A stretch of 64,000 nucleotides of DNA from Rhodopseudomonas_A palustris_F (lineage in GTDB: Bacteria; Pseudomonadota; Alphaproteobacteria; Rhizobiales; Xanthobacteraceae), in assembly GCF_000013745.1 (NCBI RefSeq), contig NC_007925.1, positions 3,968,001-4,032,000 on the forward strand, read 5' to 3'. Each line of letters opens with the position of its first letter. Positions within the stretch are counted from its first letter, which is position 1. Both the position numbers and the translations under genes were made by a program. Below are positions 51,977-60,365 of this stretch, in pieces. Under the pieces are notes generated by a model, which saw only the letters and a program-made list of their open reading frames with translations, was not told the origin of the DNA and searched no databases.

Positions 51977-52147
51977 GTCAGCACGCCCCACCAAATCGTT
52001 CCCCGCAGTCGCGCGAACCGTTCGCAACGCCACGTCTCTTGGTGTGACACCGGCCTCGCGAAGACAATGGCGAAGGCTTTCGTTTGCCGAACTCTGGCTT
52101 TCGACGCAGTTTAGTGGCGTTAAAAACTGGGGCGATGAATTCACCGG

Positions 52148-53038
52148 CTAACGCAGGCGGCTCGGCGACACGCCGAATCGCTTGCGGAACACGGTGGCAA
52201 AATGCGCGGCGCCATAGCCGACGTGATAAGCGGCTTGCGAGACGCTCATCTCGCCGGACGAAATCAGCTTGTAGGCTTGCTCGAGTCGATATTCCTGCAG
52301 GAAGCCGTAGGCGGTGGCGCGATACATCCGCCGGAAGCCGAGATTGAGCTTGCGCACATTGAGGCCGGTCTTTTGCGCCAGCAGTTCGAGGCTGGGCGGA
52401 TTCCGCATCGAGGCGACCAGCAGGTCCCGCGCCTGGCGGATGCGATCGACATCCTTCGAGGAGAACTGGTGGCCGTCGCCGTCGTCGGCTTCGGAGATGC
52501 AGGACGACAGCGCCAGCGCAACCAGTTGCATCGCCTTACCGCCGATATACAACTCGCGCTCGACGCCGCGAATCGGGCAATTCATGATCTGGGTCGCCAG
52601 CGCCTGCAATTCGTTGCCCGCCGAACTGGACAGCAGCACCGCGCCGGCCGCGCCACGGCAGGTCGCCCGCAGCGGCGAGCGATCGAACGCCGCCGCGATC
52701 TCGGTGCCGAGCAGCTTCTCGTCGAGCTGCACGATGACATAGCGCACCGGCACATCGGCCGCGAACACCTGGTCGCGCTGGCCGCCGCCGCAGCTTCTGA
52801 TCATCAGCACCGCGGGGCCGCAGATCTCGCGCTCGCCGCCATCGCCGATCCGGATCCGCAACCGCCCGCTGAGCAGCATCACGGTCTTCACGCCGGCGAC
52901 CAATTCGGCATTCACCCGTTTCGGCTGATCGAACTGGGTGATGCCGGCCGATACGACCATCGCACCGGAGAACAGCGGAAACCTTTCGCCCTCTCGTTGC
53001 AAGGATGACCGTATCGTTGTGCTGGCGCGACTTGTCAT
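52148..53038 (-). CDS. AraC-family regulator of siderophore uptake
   Basis: The 296-residue protein ends in two AraC helix-turn-helices (SLELLAQKTGLNVRKLNLGFRRMYRATAYGFLQEYRLEQAYKLI and SVSQAAYHVGYGAAHFATVFRKRFGVSP). The N-terminal domain includes a cupin-like barrel (VMLLSGRLRIRIGDGGEREICGPAVLMI). It resembles PchR/YbtA-type regulators that sense the ferric siderophore itself. ATG 53038 has AGGAG upstream. Position before the receptor and importer makes these the likely targets. Confidence 0.88.
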   Translation of the reverse strand: MTSRASTTIRSSLQREGERFPLFSGAMVVSAGITQFDQPKRVNAELVAGVKTVMLLSGRLRIRIGDGGEREICGPAVLMIRSCGGGQRDQVFAADVPVRYVIVQLDEKLLGTEIAAAFDRSPLRATCRGAAGAVLLSSSAGNELQALATQIMNCPIRGVERELYIGGKAMQLVALALSSCISEADDGDGHQFSSKDVDRIRQARDLLVASMRNPPSLELLAQKTGLNVRKLNLGFRRMYRATAYGFLQEYRLEQAYKLISSGEMSVSQAAYHVGYGAAHFATVFRKRFGVSPSRLR

Positions 53039-53652
53039 CCACTCCTGCACTGGCCAGGGGCGGACCCGAAAGCCTCGACGTTGCCGGCTCGAGATTGAGA
53101 CATCGGGGACGATCGACCCTCTCGATGCGGCGACCAGCCTAACTTTGCCGATGCAGCCCGGCAAGCCGCGCCGCCCGATCTAGACTACATTCGTTCCAAA
53201 AGCGCCCGTTGCCGCCTCACGCCACGATCGAAGTGATGTCGCTCAATCGGATCACGACATCGGCTCGAACAGCAGCGAGACACACCGTTCGCTGTACACC
53301 GCCAGCCGGACGCGTGACTTGCATGAGCCGAGCCGCGCCCCTCGCCGCTCGTGGACACCGCACTTCGACGGCGAGCGCAACGCCAACTCGGGTATTGATT
53401 GCGATCGGGGAATATTCCTCAATGCTGAGTTTTCGCTGCCTGTTAGGGCCTCTCGGACAGCACCATGCAACTTGATAGATCGGATGATGTTACTAGCATT
53501 CGCTAACCGCGGCGGGTGCCGCGATTACTCTTTTATAATCGATATAAACCACCTTTTCATCGGGTGCGAAGGCGCTTGATTCCAGCCTATTATGACATAT
53601 TTCTCTCTCCAATTGGCTGCAGGCATCGCGGTGACGGTCGCTTGGAGGTGGC
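53039..53652. other. Intergenic region; nothing recognised
   Basis: No convincing gene, RNA or repeat is seen in these 614 bases apart from the expected AraC-gene promoter near 53040-53200. Only the Shine-Dalgarno GGAGGTGG of the next small gene is evident, at its right end. A Fur or Irr box could not be identified with confidence. Confidence 0.4.
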
Positions 53653-53847
53653 ATGTTCGATAGTGCAACGACAAACTTGCTGCGAGCCGTCCTGGACGAC
53701 GTTTGCGCAGAGATTCCACGATCTGAGACCAACGTCCGGACTCACGTCGCCGCCAAACTTCTTGAATGTGCCGGCAACGGTGAACGGTCGATCGAAGTTC
53801 TTCGGACCGCGGGCAAGCAAGCCCTCGGACGATTTCAACGATATTGA
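53653..53847 (+). CDS. Small conserved protein (64 aa) of rhizobial type
   Basis: The product MFDSATTNLLRAVLDDVCAEIPRSETNVRTHVAAKLLECAGNGERSIEVLRTAGKQALGRF is a two- or three-helix cytosolic protein. I recognise the pattern from many short orphan proteins in Bradyrhizobium and Rhodopseudomonas genomes; none has a known role. A perfect-looking GGAGGTGG ribosome site precedes the ATG. It stands alone between the AraC regulator and the iron-storage-like cluster. Confidence 0.75.
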   Translation: MFDSATTNLLRAVLDDVCAEIPRSETNVRTHVAAKLLECAGNGERSIEVLRTAGKQALGRFQRY

Positions 53848-54062
53848 GCTGTTCGACGCCGATAGGGGCGACATGATCCCGTAGTCCACGCGGATCGCGC
53901 CAGACACGCAGCTTGTACTTGTCGCCTCCCTTCGGCTGCACGTTCTGAGCTCCCGTCGACGCTTCGAGAGCTTCTAAGCCGTCGTCGACCTCTCCACATT
54001 GAGTAGCAAGAGATAACTGATAGATTGTCAGCCAACCCACCGATCTAGGAGAGGCGTCGTCA

Positions 54063-54377
54063 ATGCTCGCACAGCAAATTGATTCAACCGGATTGATCGA
54101 GCAGAGCGCTCAAGATCAGGTGAACCGAGTGGTGATGGCTACTTTCTGCCGCACGCTGAACAGCACCCGCCTGCCGCCGGTCGCGGTGTTGCGCATGATC
54201 GCCGGCGCGCTCGGCAAGACATATGCCGATGTTGCCGCCACCCACCAGCAGGGGCGGTGCAGCTGCGGATGGCAGCCGTCGCCGGTGTTGGATGTCGATT
54301 CGCTGCGCTCTGCCCTTGCCTATGCGGTGGTCTGCGAAGAAGACCTCGTATCAATGCATCCTGTCGGCCGCGCCTGA
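54063..54377 (+). CDS. Hypothetical protein upstream of the fez-like cluster
   Basis: The 104-residue protein starts MLAQQIDSTGLIEQSAQDQVNRVVMATFCRTLNSTRLPP and contains a short cysteine pair in GRCSCGWQP, then DVDSLRSALAYAVVCEEDLVSMHP. It is mostly helical with no membrane segment. AGGAGAGG lies before the ATG. I do not recognise the family. It lies 430 bases upstream of the HMA2-like gene on the same strand and may or may not belong with it. Confidence 0.6.
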   Translation: MLAQQIDSTGLIEQSAQDQVNRVVMATFCRTLNSTRLPPVAVLRMIAGALGKTYADVAATHQQGRCSCGWQPSPVLDVDSLRSALAYAVVCEEDLVSMHPVGRA

Positions 54378-54805
54378 CCTCGTCGAGCTGCGCACCGGGC
54401 ATTTCAGCTTGCGCCGCCGGCGCATAGAATGCCGGCGGCAGATGACGCATTGCCGCACACACCAATCCGCATCCGGCTAGCCGATTGAATTCGAGTTAGA
54501 ATAACTCAAATGAAGCTCCGCACTCGGTTGATCGCGTCGCGCCAGAGCGATATCGCTGGTCCTCAATTGAGGGATCGGCGCGCTGATATCAGCGATCAGG
54601 ATCGGTCGACGCGATCATCTAGGAGATCATGTGAGAGGCTTGGAGTTAGCAATGCCAGGACGTGAGCGTCGCGCGGTTGGCGCGATCGCCGATCGAGACC
54701 CCGCCGGCGCGATAGGCTCAATGGCTGCCGTTCCGGCGTGGCAATTCCAGCCAACCTGCATCGCGCGCGGGCGTGATGAGCACGTCGGCGTAGATACTTT
54801 GCATC
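54378..54805. promoter_or_regulatory. Regulatory region of the fez-like cluster with four palindromes
   Basis: Within 54493-54593 four perfect palindromes follow one another: GAGTTA-GAA-TAACTC (54493-54507), AGCGATATCGCT (54546-54557), CCTCAATTGAGG (54561-54572) and GCTGATATCAGC (54582-54593). No gene can be supported here; a GTG frame at 54631-54816 is doubtful. The region precedes the four-gene cluster and probably holds its promoter and regulator sites. The proteins that bind are unknown; Fur, Irr and Fnr boxes were looked for without a clear match. Confidence 0.55.
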
Positions 54806-55159
54806 ATGCCAGCTGACCCCATCGCCGCCGATCGAGCCCGCGCCGACATCCCTGCCCCCGATAGCGCCCTGATCCTGGCCGCTGCGCGGCATTGTTGGAT
54901 CGTCCATCATGTCCCTGGCCGGATCCGGCTACGCTTCGATCTATCTGCTCTGGCAACGTTGCTGCACGACCGCACAGCGACGCTCGAGACGGCGCTGCGT
55001 CGGGTGCGCGGCATCACCGGCACCGAGATCAATCTCGCGGCCTGCAGCCTGATCGTGCATTACGCCACAAAGACGTTGCCACCCGCCAGCTGGGACCGGC
55101 TGCTGGAGGGCTCGCCCGCATCCGCCGCGCTTTTGGCGCAGCTCCTCGCATCCGATTGA
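54806..55159 (+). CDS. HMA2-like domain protein of the fez-like cluster
   Basis: The 117-residue soluble protein contains an HMA2-type ferredoxin-like fold: WIVHHVPGRIRLRFDLSALATLLHDRTATLETALRRVRGITGTEINLAACSLIVHYATKTLPPASWDRLLEG. The GRIRLR motif matches HMA2 proteins; the usual CxxC metal site is absent. ATG 54806 opens the cluster, 34 bases before the next gene. In ferrosome-type clusters, small HMA proteins accompany the P1B-6 ATPase; here the ATPase N-terminus carries a related domain (HELPRRLRLR), suggesting they interact or pass metal. Function is inferred. Confidence 0.65.
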   Translation: MPADPIAADRARADIPAPDSALILAAARHCWIVHHVPGRIRLRFDLSALATLLHDRTATLETALRRVRGITGTEINLAACSLIVHYATKTLPPASWDRLLEGSPASAALLAQLLASD

Positions 55160-55193
55160 CCCGTTCAACCTTTCGCAATCCCGGAGATAGTCA

Positions 55194-55409
55194 ATGTCCG
55201 ACGATCACGTGCTTCCTCCGCCGTTCGACGCAATGCTGCGCGGCCTGCTGTCCGGCAATGTCGACCAGACCTCGCTGCTACGCATGCCAAATCTCGGCAA
55301 TCGCAGCTTCTGGGTCGGCGCGGCGATCGGCGCCGGGGCGGTGCTGCTGCTGAACTCGCAGCCCGCCAGTGCCAAGCCCGCGCGCCGCAAGCCGGCGGCC
55401 GAGGACTAA
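55194..55409 (+). CDS. Small glycine-zipper membrane protein
   Basis: The 71-residue protein starts MSDDHVLPPPFDAMLRGLLSGNVDQTSLLRMP and has one membrane helix with small-residue spacing (FWVGAAIGAGAVLLLNSQ), then a basic tail (AKPARRKPAAED). Single-helix GxxxG proteins of this kind accompany magnetosome and ferrosome gene sets, where they help shape or populate the organelle membrane. It lies between the HMA2-like and the proline-rich genes with gaps of about 30 bases, so co-transcription is very likely. Confidence 0.6.
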   Translation: MSDDHVLPPPFDAMLRGLLSGNVDQTSLLRMPNLGNRSFWVGAAIGAGAVLLLNSQPASAKPARRKPAAED

Positions 55410-55438
55410 CAATTCCACGACAATCAGGACATCGCACC

Positions 55439-55957
55439 ATGTCGGACCACAATGAACACGCCGCGGCGGCGCAAGGCCAGCCGCAACCAGGCTTCGCTCC
55501 CGCCTGGCCCTACCCGCCCACGGGATATCCGCAGCCTGGCCCGGCCCCCGGCGCCTGGGCGCCGCCGCCCTGGGCCGGCGCCGCGCCGTATCCGCCCTAT
55601 CCTCATCCGCAGCATTTCCATGGCGGCTACGGCCACCCGCACCCCGGCTACGTGGCTGGACCGTGGTGGGTGCCGCCTCCGGCGGCAGCCGCGCCCGAGT
55701 TGAAGGTCGGGCCGGCCAGCAATCAGCATCACGCCCAACATCACGACCTGATCGCCGGCGTGGTGGTGGGCGCCGCCGCTGCCTATCTGCTGAGCAACGA
55801 AAAAATACAAAGCACCGTGATCCGTACTGCTGTTTCGCTCTGGGCCACGGTCCAGGGCGGCCTTGAGGAAGTCAAAGAGCGGATCCGCGACGCGGAAGCC
55901 GAGGTGACCGCGGCAAAGGCCGCTGCGGAAGACGGCGCCGGTGCAAAGCCGGAGTAA
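55439..55957 (+). CDS. Proline/glycine-rich protein with glycine-zipper helix
   Basis: The 172-residue protein has a low-complexity Pro/Gly/Tyr/His region (about residues 15-85: PYPPTGYPQPGPAPG..., HPQHFHGGYGHPHPGY). Then comes a histidine cluster (NQHHAQHHD), a small-residue membrane helix (LIAGVVVGAAAAYLLSNEKIQ) resembling that of the preceding protein, and a charged coiled coil (EEVKERIRDAEAEVTAAKAAAEDG). The His-rich stretch could bind metal. It overlaps the ATPase start by 17 bases. In ferrosome clusters a similar protein with this helix is needed for the organelle; this match is by architecture only. Confidence 0.65.
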   Translation: MSDHNEHAAAAQGQPQPGFAPAWPYPPTGYPQPGPAPGAWAPPPWAGAAPYPPYPHPQHFHGGYGHPHPGYVAGPWWVPPPAAAAPELKVGPASNQHHAQHHDLIAGVVVGAAAAYLLSNEKIQSTVIRTAVSLWATVQGGLEEVKERIRDAEAEVTAAKAAAEDGAGAKPE

Positions 55958-58172
55958 CGCGGCGCAGAGGCAATTCGTGGTCGTTCACGAATTGCCGCGC
56001 CGTCTGCGCCTTCGAACCTCCGCGCACGCGCTCAACGGTGGTGGCGGCCAGCTCGCCGCCGATCTCGGCGCGCTTCCGGGCGTCCGTTCAGTACGGATCA
56101 ATACCCGCGCCCGTTGCGCGGTGGTGAGCTACGACGGGCGCGCCGCAACGCGCGCGCAAATTCTCGACGGTCTGACCTCATGGCAGCCCCGCGACGCTGC
56201 GGCGCCGCCGGCCGAGCATGACGCCGACGATGCACCATCGAGCGGCCGCCTCGCGTTGGCCGCTCTGGCTGCGCTCGGCGCCATCGTTTTGCCGGCGCCG
56301 CTGCGGCTGATCCTCACACTCGCCAGCACCGCGCCGACGCTGGCCAAGGGCGGCTGGACGCTGGCGACGCGCGGCGTCAAGGTGCAGGTGCTCGACGCGG
56401 TGTCGATCGGCGTCGCGGTGCTACGCCGAGAGTATTTTACCGCCAGCGCCGCGCAATTCCTGATCGAACTCTCGGAGTACATCGAAGCCTCCACGGGGCG
56501 GCGCTCCGACGAATTGATCGGCAAATTGCTGCGGCCGAATCCGACATCGGCAATGGTCGAACGCAACGGCGTCGTCGCCGCGATCCCGTTCGCCGAATTG
56601 CTCGCCGGCGACCGCGTCCACGTCAATGCCGGCGAATTGGTGCCGGCGGACGGCACCGTCGCCGATGGCGGCGCCACGGTGAACCAGTCCTCGGTCACCG
56701 GCGAGAGCCTGCCGATCCCCAAGGAGGCCGGCGATCCGGTGCTGTCCGGCACGGTACTGGAAGAAGGCCGGCTGGTGTTCATCGCCGAACGCGTCGGCGA
56801 CGCCACCACCACGGCGCGGATTTCGCATTTCATCCGCGAGGCGCTGGCACGGCGCGGCACCACGCAGCGGCTGGCGGAAACCCTCGCCGACCGCCGGGTC
56901 TGGATCAGCCTCGGCTCCGGCGCCGCGGTCTACGCGCTGACCCGCGACGCCCGCCGGCTGGAATCCATGTTCCTGGTCGACTATTCTTGCGCCATCAAGC
57001 TCGGCTCTGCGGTCACAGTGAAAGCCGCGCTATACGGCTGCGCGCGCCGCGGAATCCTGGTCAAAGGCGGCGGCGCGCTGGAGACGCTGGCTGACATCGA
57101 CACCATGGTGTTCGACAAAACTGGCACGCTGTCGCATGGCGAGCTGGAAGTCACCGATACGCTGACCTTCGATCCGCAGCTTTGGCCCCGCGCGCGCTTC
57201 CTCGCCACCATCGCCTCGGTCGAGGAGCACTCCACCCATCCGGTCGCCAAGGCGGTGGTCAAGCTCGCCCGCGCCGAGGCCATGGCTCATATCGGCCACG
57301 AGGAGGTCGACTTCTTCATCGGCCATGGCCTCTCCACCCGAATCGACGATGGACTGCTGCGGATCGGCAGCCGGCACTATCTGGTCGACCATGAGCAGGT
57401 GCAGCTGGAGCCTTACGACTCCGCGCTGGCCGCATTGGAACAGGACGGCAAGACGCTGCTGCACGTTGCGCTCGACGGCAAACCGCTCGGTGTCATCGCG
57501 CTGCGCGACCGGCCGCGCGACGAAGCCGCGGCAACCTTACGCAAGCTGCGCGGGCTCGGCATTCGCCGGCTGGTGATGGTGACCGGCGATCAGCGGCAGG
57601 CGGCGCTACGCGTCGCCAACGGGCTCGACCTCGACGAGGTGATCTACGAGGCCGATCCGGAGCGCAAGGCAGCGGTGCTGCGCGATCTCAAACAGGGCGG
57701 CCACCGCGTCGCCTTTGTCGGCGACGGCGTCAATGACGGGCCGGCGCTGATGACCGCCGACATCGGCATCGCGATGCCGCAGGCCGCCGACATCGCCCGC
57801 GCCACCGCCGACGTGGTGCTGCTCGACGATCGGCTCGACGCGCTGCCCGACGCAGTCGCCGCGTCGCGCAGCGCGGTGGCGCGGATCCAGCGCGGCTTCA
57901 AGACCGCGATCGGCGTCAACACCGCGATCATGGCCGGCGCGTCGTTCGGATGGTTACCGCCGGTGCTGTCGTCGTTGCTGCACAACGGCACCACGATTGG
58001 CATCCTGCTTGATGCCGTCGCCGCGGCGGATGTCAGACGCGCTAATCGAAAGGCTGTCGTGCGGATCGCGCCGGTCGGTTGCCCACCGCCAGTGGCGCAG
58101 GCTGATCGGCGTCGGACGGGTGAAGGCGCCGACTTTGGCGATCGAGTGCGGGCGCGAACTGGAAATCAGTAA
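55941..58172 (+). CDS. fezB: P1B-6-type metal ATPase, FezB-like
   Basis: The 743-residue P-type ATPase has an N-terminal HMA2-like domain without CxxC (VVVHELPRRLRLR, residues 12-80). TGES is at 253-256 and the phosphorylation motif DKTGT at Asp392. The SCA membrane metal-site motif (residues 349-351, VDYSCAIKLG) marks subgroup P1B-6. His-Pro is at 433-434 (STHP) and the hinge GDGVNDGP near 594. P1B-6 pumps are the hallmark of ferrosome clusters and fill a membrane organelle with iron. The GTG start at 55941 overlaps the preceding gene; a GTG at 55977 is possible. C-terminal 30 residues are basic and proline-rich. Confidence 0.75.
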   Translation: MQSRSNAAQRQFVVVHELPRRLRLRTSAHALNGGGGQLAADLGALPGVRSVRINTRARCAVVSYDGRAATRAQILDGLTSWQPRDAAAPPAEHDADDAPSSGRLALAALAALGAIVLPAPLRLILTLASTAPTLAKGGWTLATRGVKVQVLDAVSIGVAVLRREYFTASAAQFLIELSEYIEASTGRRSDELIGKLLRPNPTSAMVERNGVVAAIPFAELLAGDRVHVNAGELVPADGTVADGGATVNQSSVTGESLPIPKEAGDPVLSGTVLEEGRLVFIAERVGDATTTARISHFIREALARRGTTQRLAETLADRRVWISLGSGAAVYALTRDARRLESMFLVDYSCAIKLGSAVTVKAALYGCARRGILVKGGGALETLADIDTMVFDKTGTLSHGELEVTDTLTFDPQLWPRARFLATIASVEEHSTHPVAKAVVKLARAEAMAHIGHEEVDFFIGHGLSTRIDDGLLRIGSRHYLVDHEQVQLEPYDSALAALEQDGKTLLHVALDGKPLGVIALRDRPRDEAAATLRKLRGLGIRRLVMVTGDQRQAALRVANGLDLDEVIYEADPERKAAVLRDLKQGGHRVAFVGDGVNDGPALMTADIGIAMPQAADIARATADVVLLDDRLDALPDAVAASRSAVARIQRGFKTAIGVNTAIMAGASFGWLPPVLSSLLHNGTTIGILLDAVAAADVRRANRKAVVRIAPVGCPPPVAQADRRRTGEGADFGDRVRARTGNQ

Positions 58173-58474
58173 TTTCGTTCCCCTCGCCTATTTCGAAATT
58201 GTCGCCACCGTCCAAGTTGCCGGCGGGCAATTCCAGATCCGGCACGCGCCTCGGGAGCGAATTGCGAAGCGCGAGGATGCAGAGGTCGTCGCTATAGTGC
58301 ACACACGACCCCCGTCTAACCATTTGACATTCAATAGCTTTCTAACCCGATCCATCACTGACCGACGAGTACCACTCGACCAGAACGGCGGCGCCTTTTG
58401 CGGCCCTCCGTCGATCGTGACGTTGCCGCCGCCAGGGGACCCGCTCCCTGTACATCTTGGGGACAAACCCAGCG

Positions 58475-58497
58475 TTGGCCGAACCGATCCCGCCATC
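58475..58497 (+). repeat. 23-bp direct repeat, copy 2
   Basis: Identical to 36334-36356 in the same orientation. Homology stops on both sides of the 23 bases. The rest of the surrounding stretch (58173-58610) contains no recognisable gene. This copy lies 114 bases before the small gene that precedes the integrase. Confidence 0.75.
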
Positions 58498-58610
58498 TAT
58501 TCGCCAGTCCCGCCGAAACTCGCATATTTGTCCATAACTTCTTCCAATAGTCGGTGTTTCCATCTTTCATATCGGCACGTTCTCAGTCCGAGCGATACTG
58601 CGTGCCAAAC

Positions 58611-58796
58611 ATGCCAAGAGCCAAGTTCACCGAAGCTGACATCAAACGTGCCGTGAAGGGCGTCATGGAGGGTGGAGGTACGGTCACGAGCGTTGATATC
58701 TGGCCCGATGGGCGCATATCCGTCACAGTTAAGAAGGAAGAGAGCAGTTTGATAGACCCAGAAGATGATCCGGAGGTCTCAAGGAGGCTGCTTTGA
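58611..58796 (+). CDS. Small protein upstream of the integrase
   Basis: The 61-residue protein MPRAKFTEADIKRAVKGVMEGGGTVTSVDIWPDGRISVTVKKEES... has a basic helix followed by a beta hairpin, and no membrane segment. Its stop overlaps the integrase TTG start (TTGA), with AAGGAGG inside its last codons, so the two are coupled. Proteins of this size directly before tyrosine integrases are common in rhizobial elements and may be excisionase-like or regulatory, but no fold is certain. Confidence 0.7.
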   Translation: MPRAKFTEADIKRAVKGVMEGGGTVTSVDIWPDGRISVTVKKEESSLIDPEDDPEVSRRLL

Positions 58797-60043
58797 TACG
58801 GAGACGTTCGGCACTCCCCCTGCCCCGCTATACGCTCCACAAGCGTCTTAAGACCGGCTGGGGCTATTTTTTCAACGTGCCAAGTTGGGCTCGCAAACAG
58901 GGGTGCCCTCTGGAGAACGAACCGCTTGGGACCGATTACGACGTAGCCGTGCTACGCGCTGAGAAGGTCCTATTGCCCGCGTTCGATAGTTGGCGCACCG
59001 GTGGCGATGATGCCATTTCTAAAGGTGTCGGCGTCGTAATCGGAACGTTAGATTGGATGTTTCATGAGTACCGCCGAAGTTGGTCACAGAAGACCGCGAA
59101 GCGACTGCAGGCTCTAAGCCCTGGACAGTGCCGCGTGCACGAAACCGGTATAAAGATGATCTGTGAGTACGTCTTGCAGGACGGCAGACGTCTCGGCACT
59201 CGCCGGCTATCGAGCATCGACACGGCGTTCACCGACGATCTATTTGAAAAGCTGCTCTATAAGAATGTAAATGGCGAGAAGATCGAACGCCGTACCACGG
59301 TCAACCACGCCATGAAGACCGCGCGCAGCGCTTGGAATACAGTATCTCGGGCAAATCCCGGGCTATTTCCGCCGAAGAATCCTTTCGAAAAGATGGGCCT
59401 GCAATCGACCTCCCGCGAAACGCCGCATGCCACCTTTGAAGAACTGGCGTTGTTCCGTGCCAAAGCGATTGAAATGGGTTATCCCTCGCTCGCGACAGGC
59501 GTCTTAATTGGTTGGGAATTGCTTCAACGCAAAGCCCATATCTTCATTCGTTTTGTGACTGATCACTACCGACCGCCAAACCGGCCGAACCATGTCTATG
59601 TGATCAACTACAAGACCAGCACTGGCTCGTGGGAGCCATTGTTGAACGCCAAAGGAAAGCCGCTCTATCCTTTACTGATGACCGAGCTCGACGCAATCAA
59701 GGCCAAGCGCCCAACGGGTGGTCTGATGCTGCGTCGCGATGTCAACGGCCTGCCCTGGGGCGGCAAAGGCGAGATGCTGACGCAGGTTGAGCGCGTCTCG
59801 AAGAAAATTATCCTAGCGGCTAGCCTGCGCAGCGAACTTACATTCACATCGTTCGGACGGCACGGAGGCACCACTGAAGCAAGCACGTCCGGATTGACCG
59901 AGACACAGTTGATGCAGAAAGGACAGTGGTCCTCGACGACCGCTATGGCTCATTATCTCCATGACGATGACGAGGCCAAGCAGGACGCCCAAATGAAGAG
60001 AATTAGGCGGCGCGCCAGACAGGCAAAACTGGTCGAAAAGTGA
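58793..60043 (+). CDS. Tyrosine-recombinase integrase
   Basis: The 416-residue protein has a SAM-like core-binding domain (about 70-190) and a catalytic domain with candidate active-site residues: Arg in ELLQRKAH, Lys in NYKTSTG, His in RHGGTT, Trp in GQWSS and the nucleophile Tyr388 in AMAHYLHDD. The usual HxxR box is altered to HGGT. TTG start at 58793 is coupled to the preceding gene. It ends 73 bases before the 3' end of a tRNA-Gly gene, the usual arrangement for an element integrated at the tRNA. Confidence 0.85.
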   Translation: MIRRRSALPLPRYTLHKRLKTGWGYFFNVPSWARKQGCPLENEPLGTDYDVAVLRAEKVLLPAFDSWRTGGDDAISKGVGVVIGTLDWMFHEYRRSWSQKTAKRLQALSPGQCRVHETGIKMICEYVLQDGRRLGTRRLSSIDTAFTDDLFEKLLYKNVNGEKIERRTTVNHAMKTARSAWNTVSRANPGLFPPKNPFEKMGLQSTSRETPHATFEELALFRAKAIEMGYPSLATGVLIGWELLQRKAHIFIRFVTDHYRPPNRPNHVYVINYKTSTGSWEPLLNAKGKPLYPLLMTELDAIKAKRPTGGLMLRRDVNGLPWGGKGEMLTQVERVSKKIILAASLRSELTFTSFGRHGGTTEASTSGLTETQLMQKGQWSSTTAMAHYLHDDDEAKQDAQMKRIRRRARQAKLVEK

Positions 60044-60047
60044 ACAT

Positions 60048-60082
60048 TTGTCAGAATGACAAGGCCTGTCTTGTCAGAATGA
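60048..60082 (+). repeat. Direct repeats TTGTCAGAATGA beside the attachment site
   Basis: TTGTCAGAATGA occurs at 60048-60059 and 60071-60082, 23 bp apart from start to start. The first copy extends to the palindrome TTGTCA-GAA-TGACAA (60048-60062). Placed between the integrase stop and the tRNA 3' end, they are good candidates for integrase arm-type binding sites at the right attachment site. Confidence 0.55.
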
Positions 60083-60115
60083 AGCAGAAGAAACAAGCTA
60101 ACCCATTGAAATCAT

Positions 60116-60189
60116 TGGAGCGGGTGAAGGGAATCGAACCCTCGTATTCAGCTTGGAAGGCTGCTGCTCTACCATTGAGCTACACCCGC
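60116..60189 (-). tRNA. tRNA-Gly (anticodon TCC)
   Basis: The minus strand reads GCGGGTGTAGCTCAATGG, D-arm, anticodon loop CTTCCAA with TCC, variable loop, T-arm GGGTTCGATTCCC and the closing CACCCGC-T-CCA. The 7-bp acceptor stem pairs perfectly and CCA is encoded. The 3' end faces the integrase, so it is the probable attachment site of the element. Confidence 0.95.
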
Positions 60190-60365
60190 GTCGGGCGTTG
60201 ACCTAACACGGCATCCGGGCCGGCTCAACACCCCGCGCCGCGCCGTCGCCGGAAAATCGCCCCTCCCGCCCCGCCGCCGGAAACTCGCCCGCGCCGCGGC
60301 CGGCCGGTGAACGTCCGCGCCGGCGCCGCGGCCAGCACCGCTCTCGCGAACGACCCGATCCGTTA

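Noticed and set aside
53525..54040. 172-codon minus-strand frame
   Set aside because: Its second half is antisense to the well-supported 64-aa gene and its first half has no recognised family; at most a remnant.
54631..54816. GTG-started 61-codon frame with AGGAG, overlapping the HMA2-like gene start
   Set aside because: The ribosome site is good but the composition is unlike its neighbours and no family is recognised; it covers part of the palindrome-rich leader and may be fortuitous.
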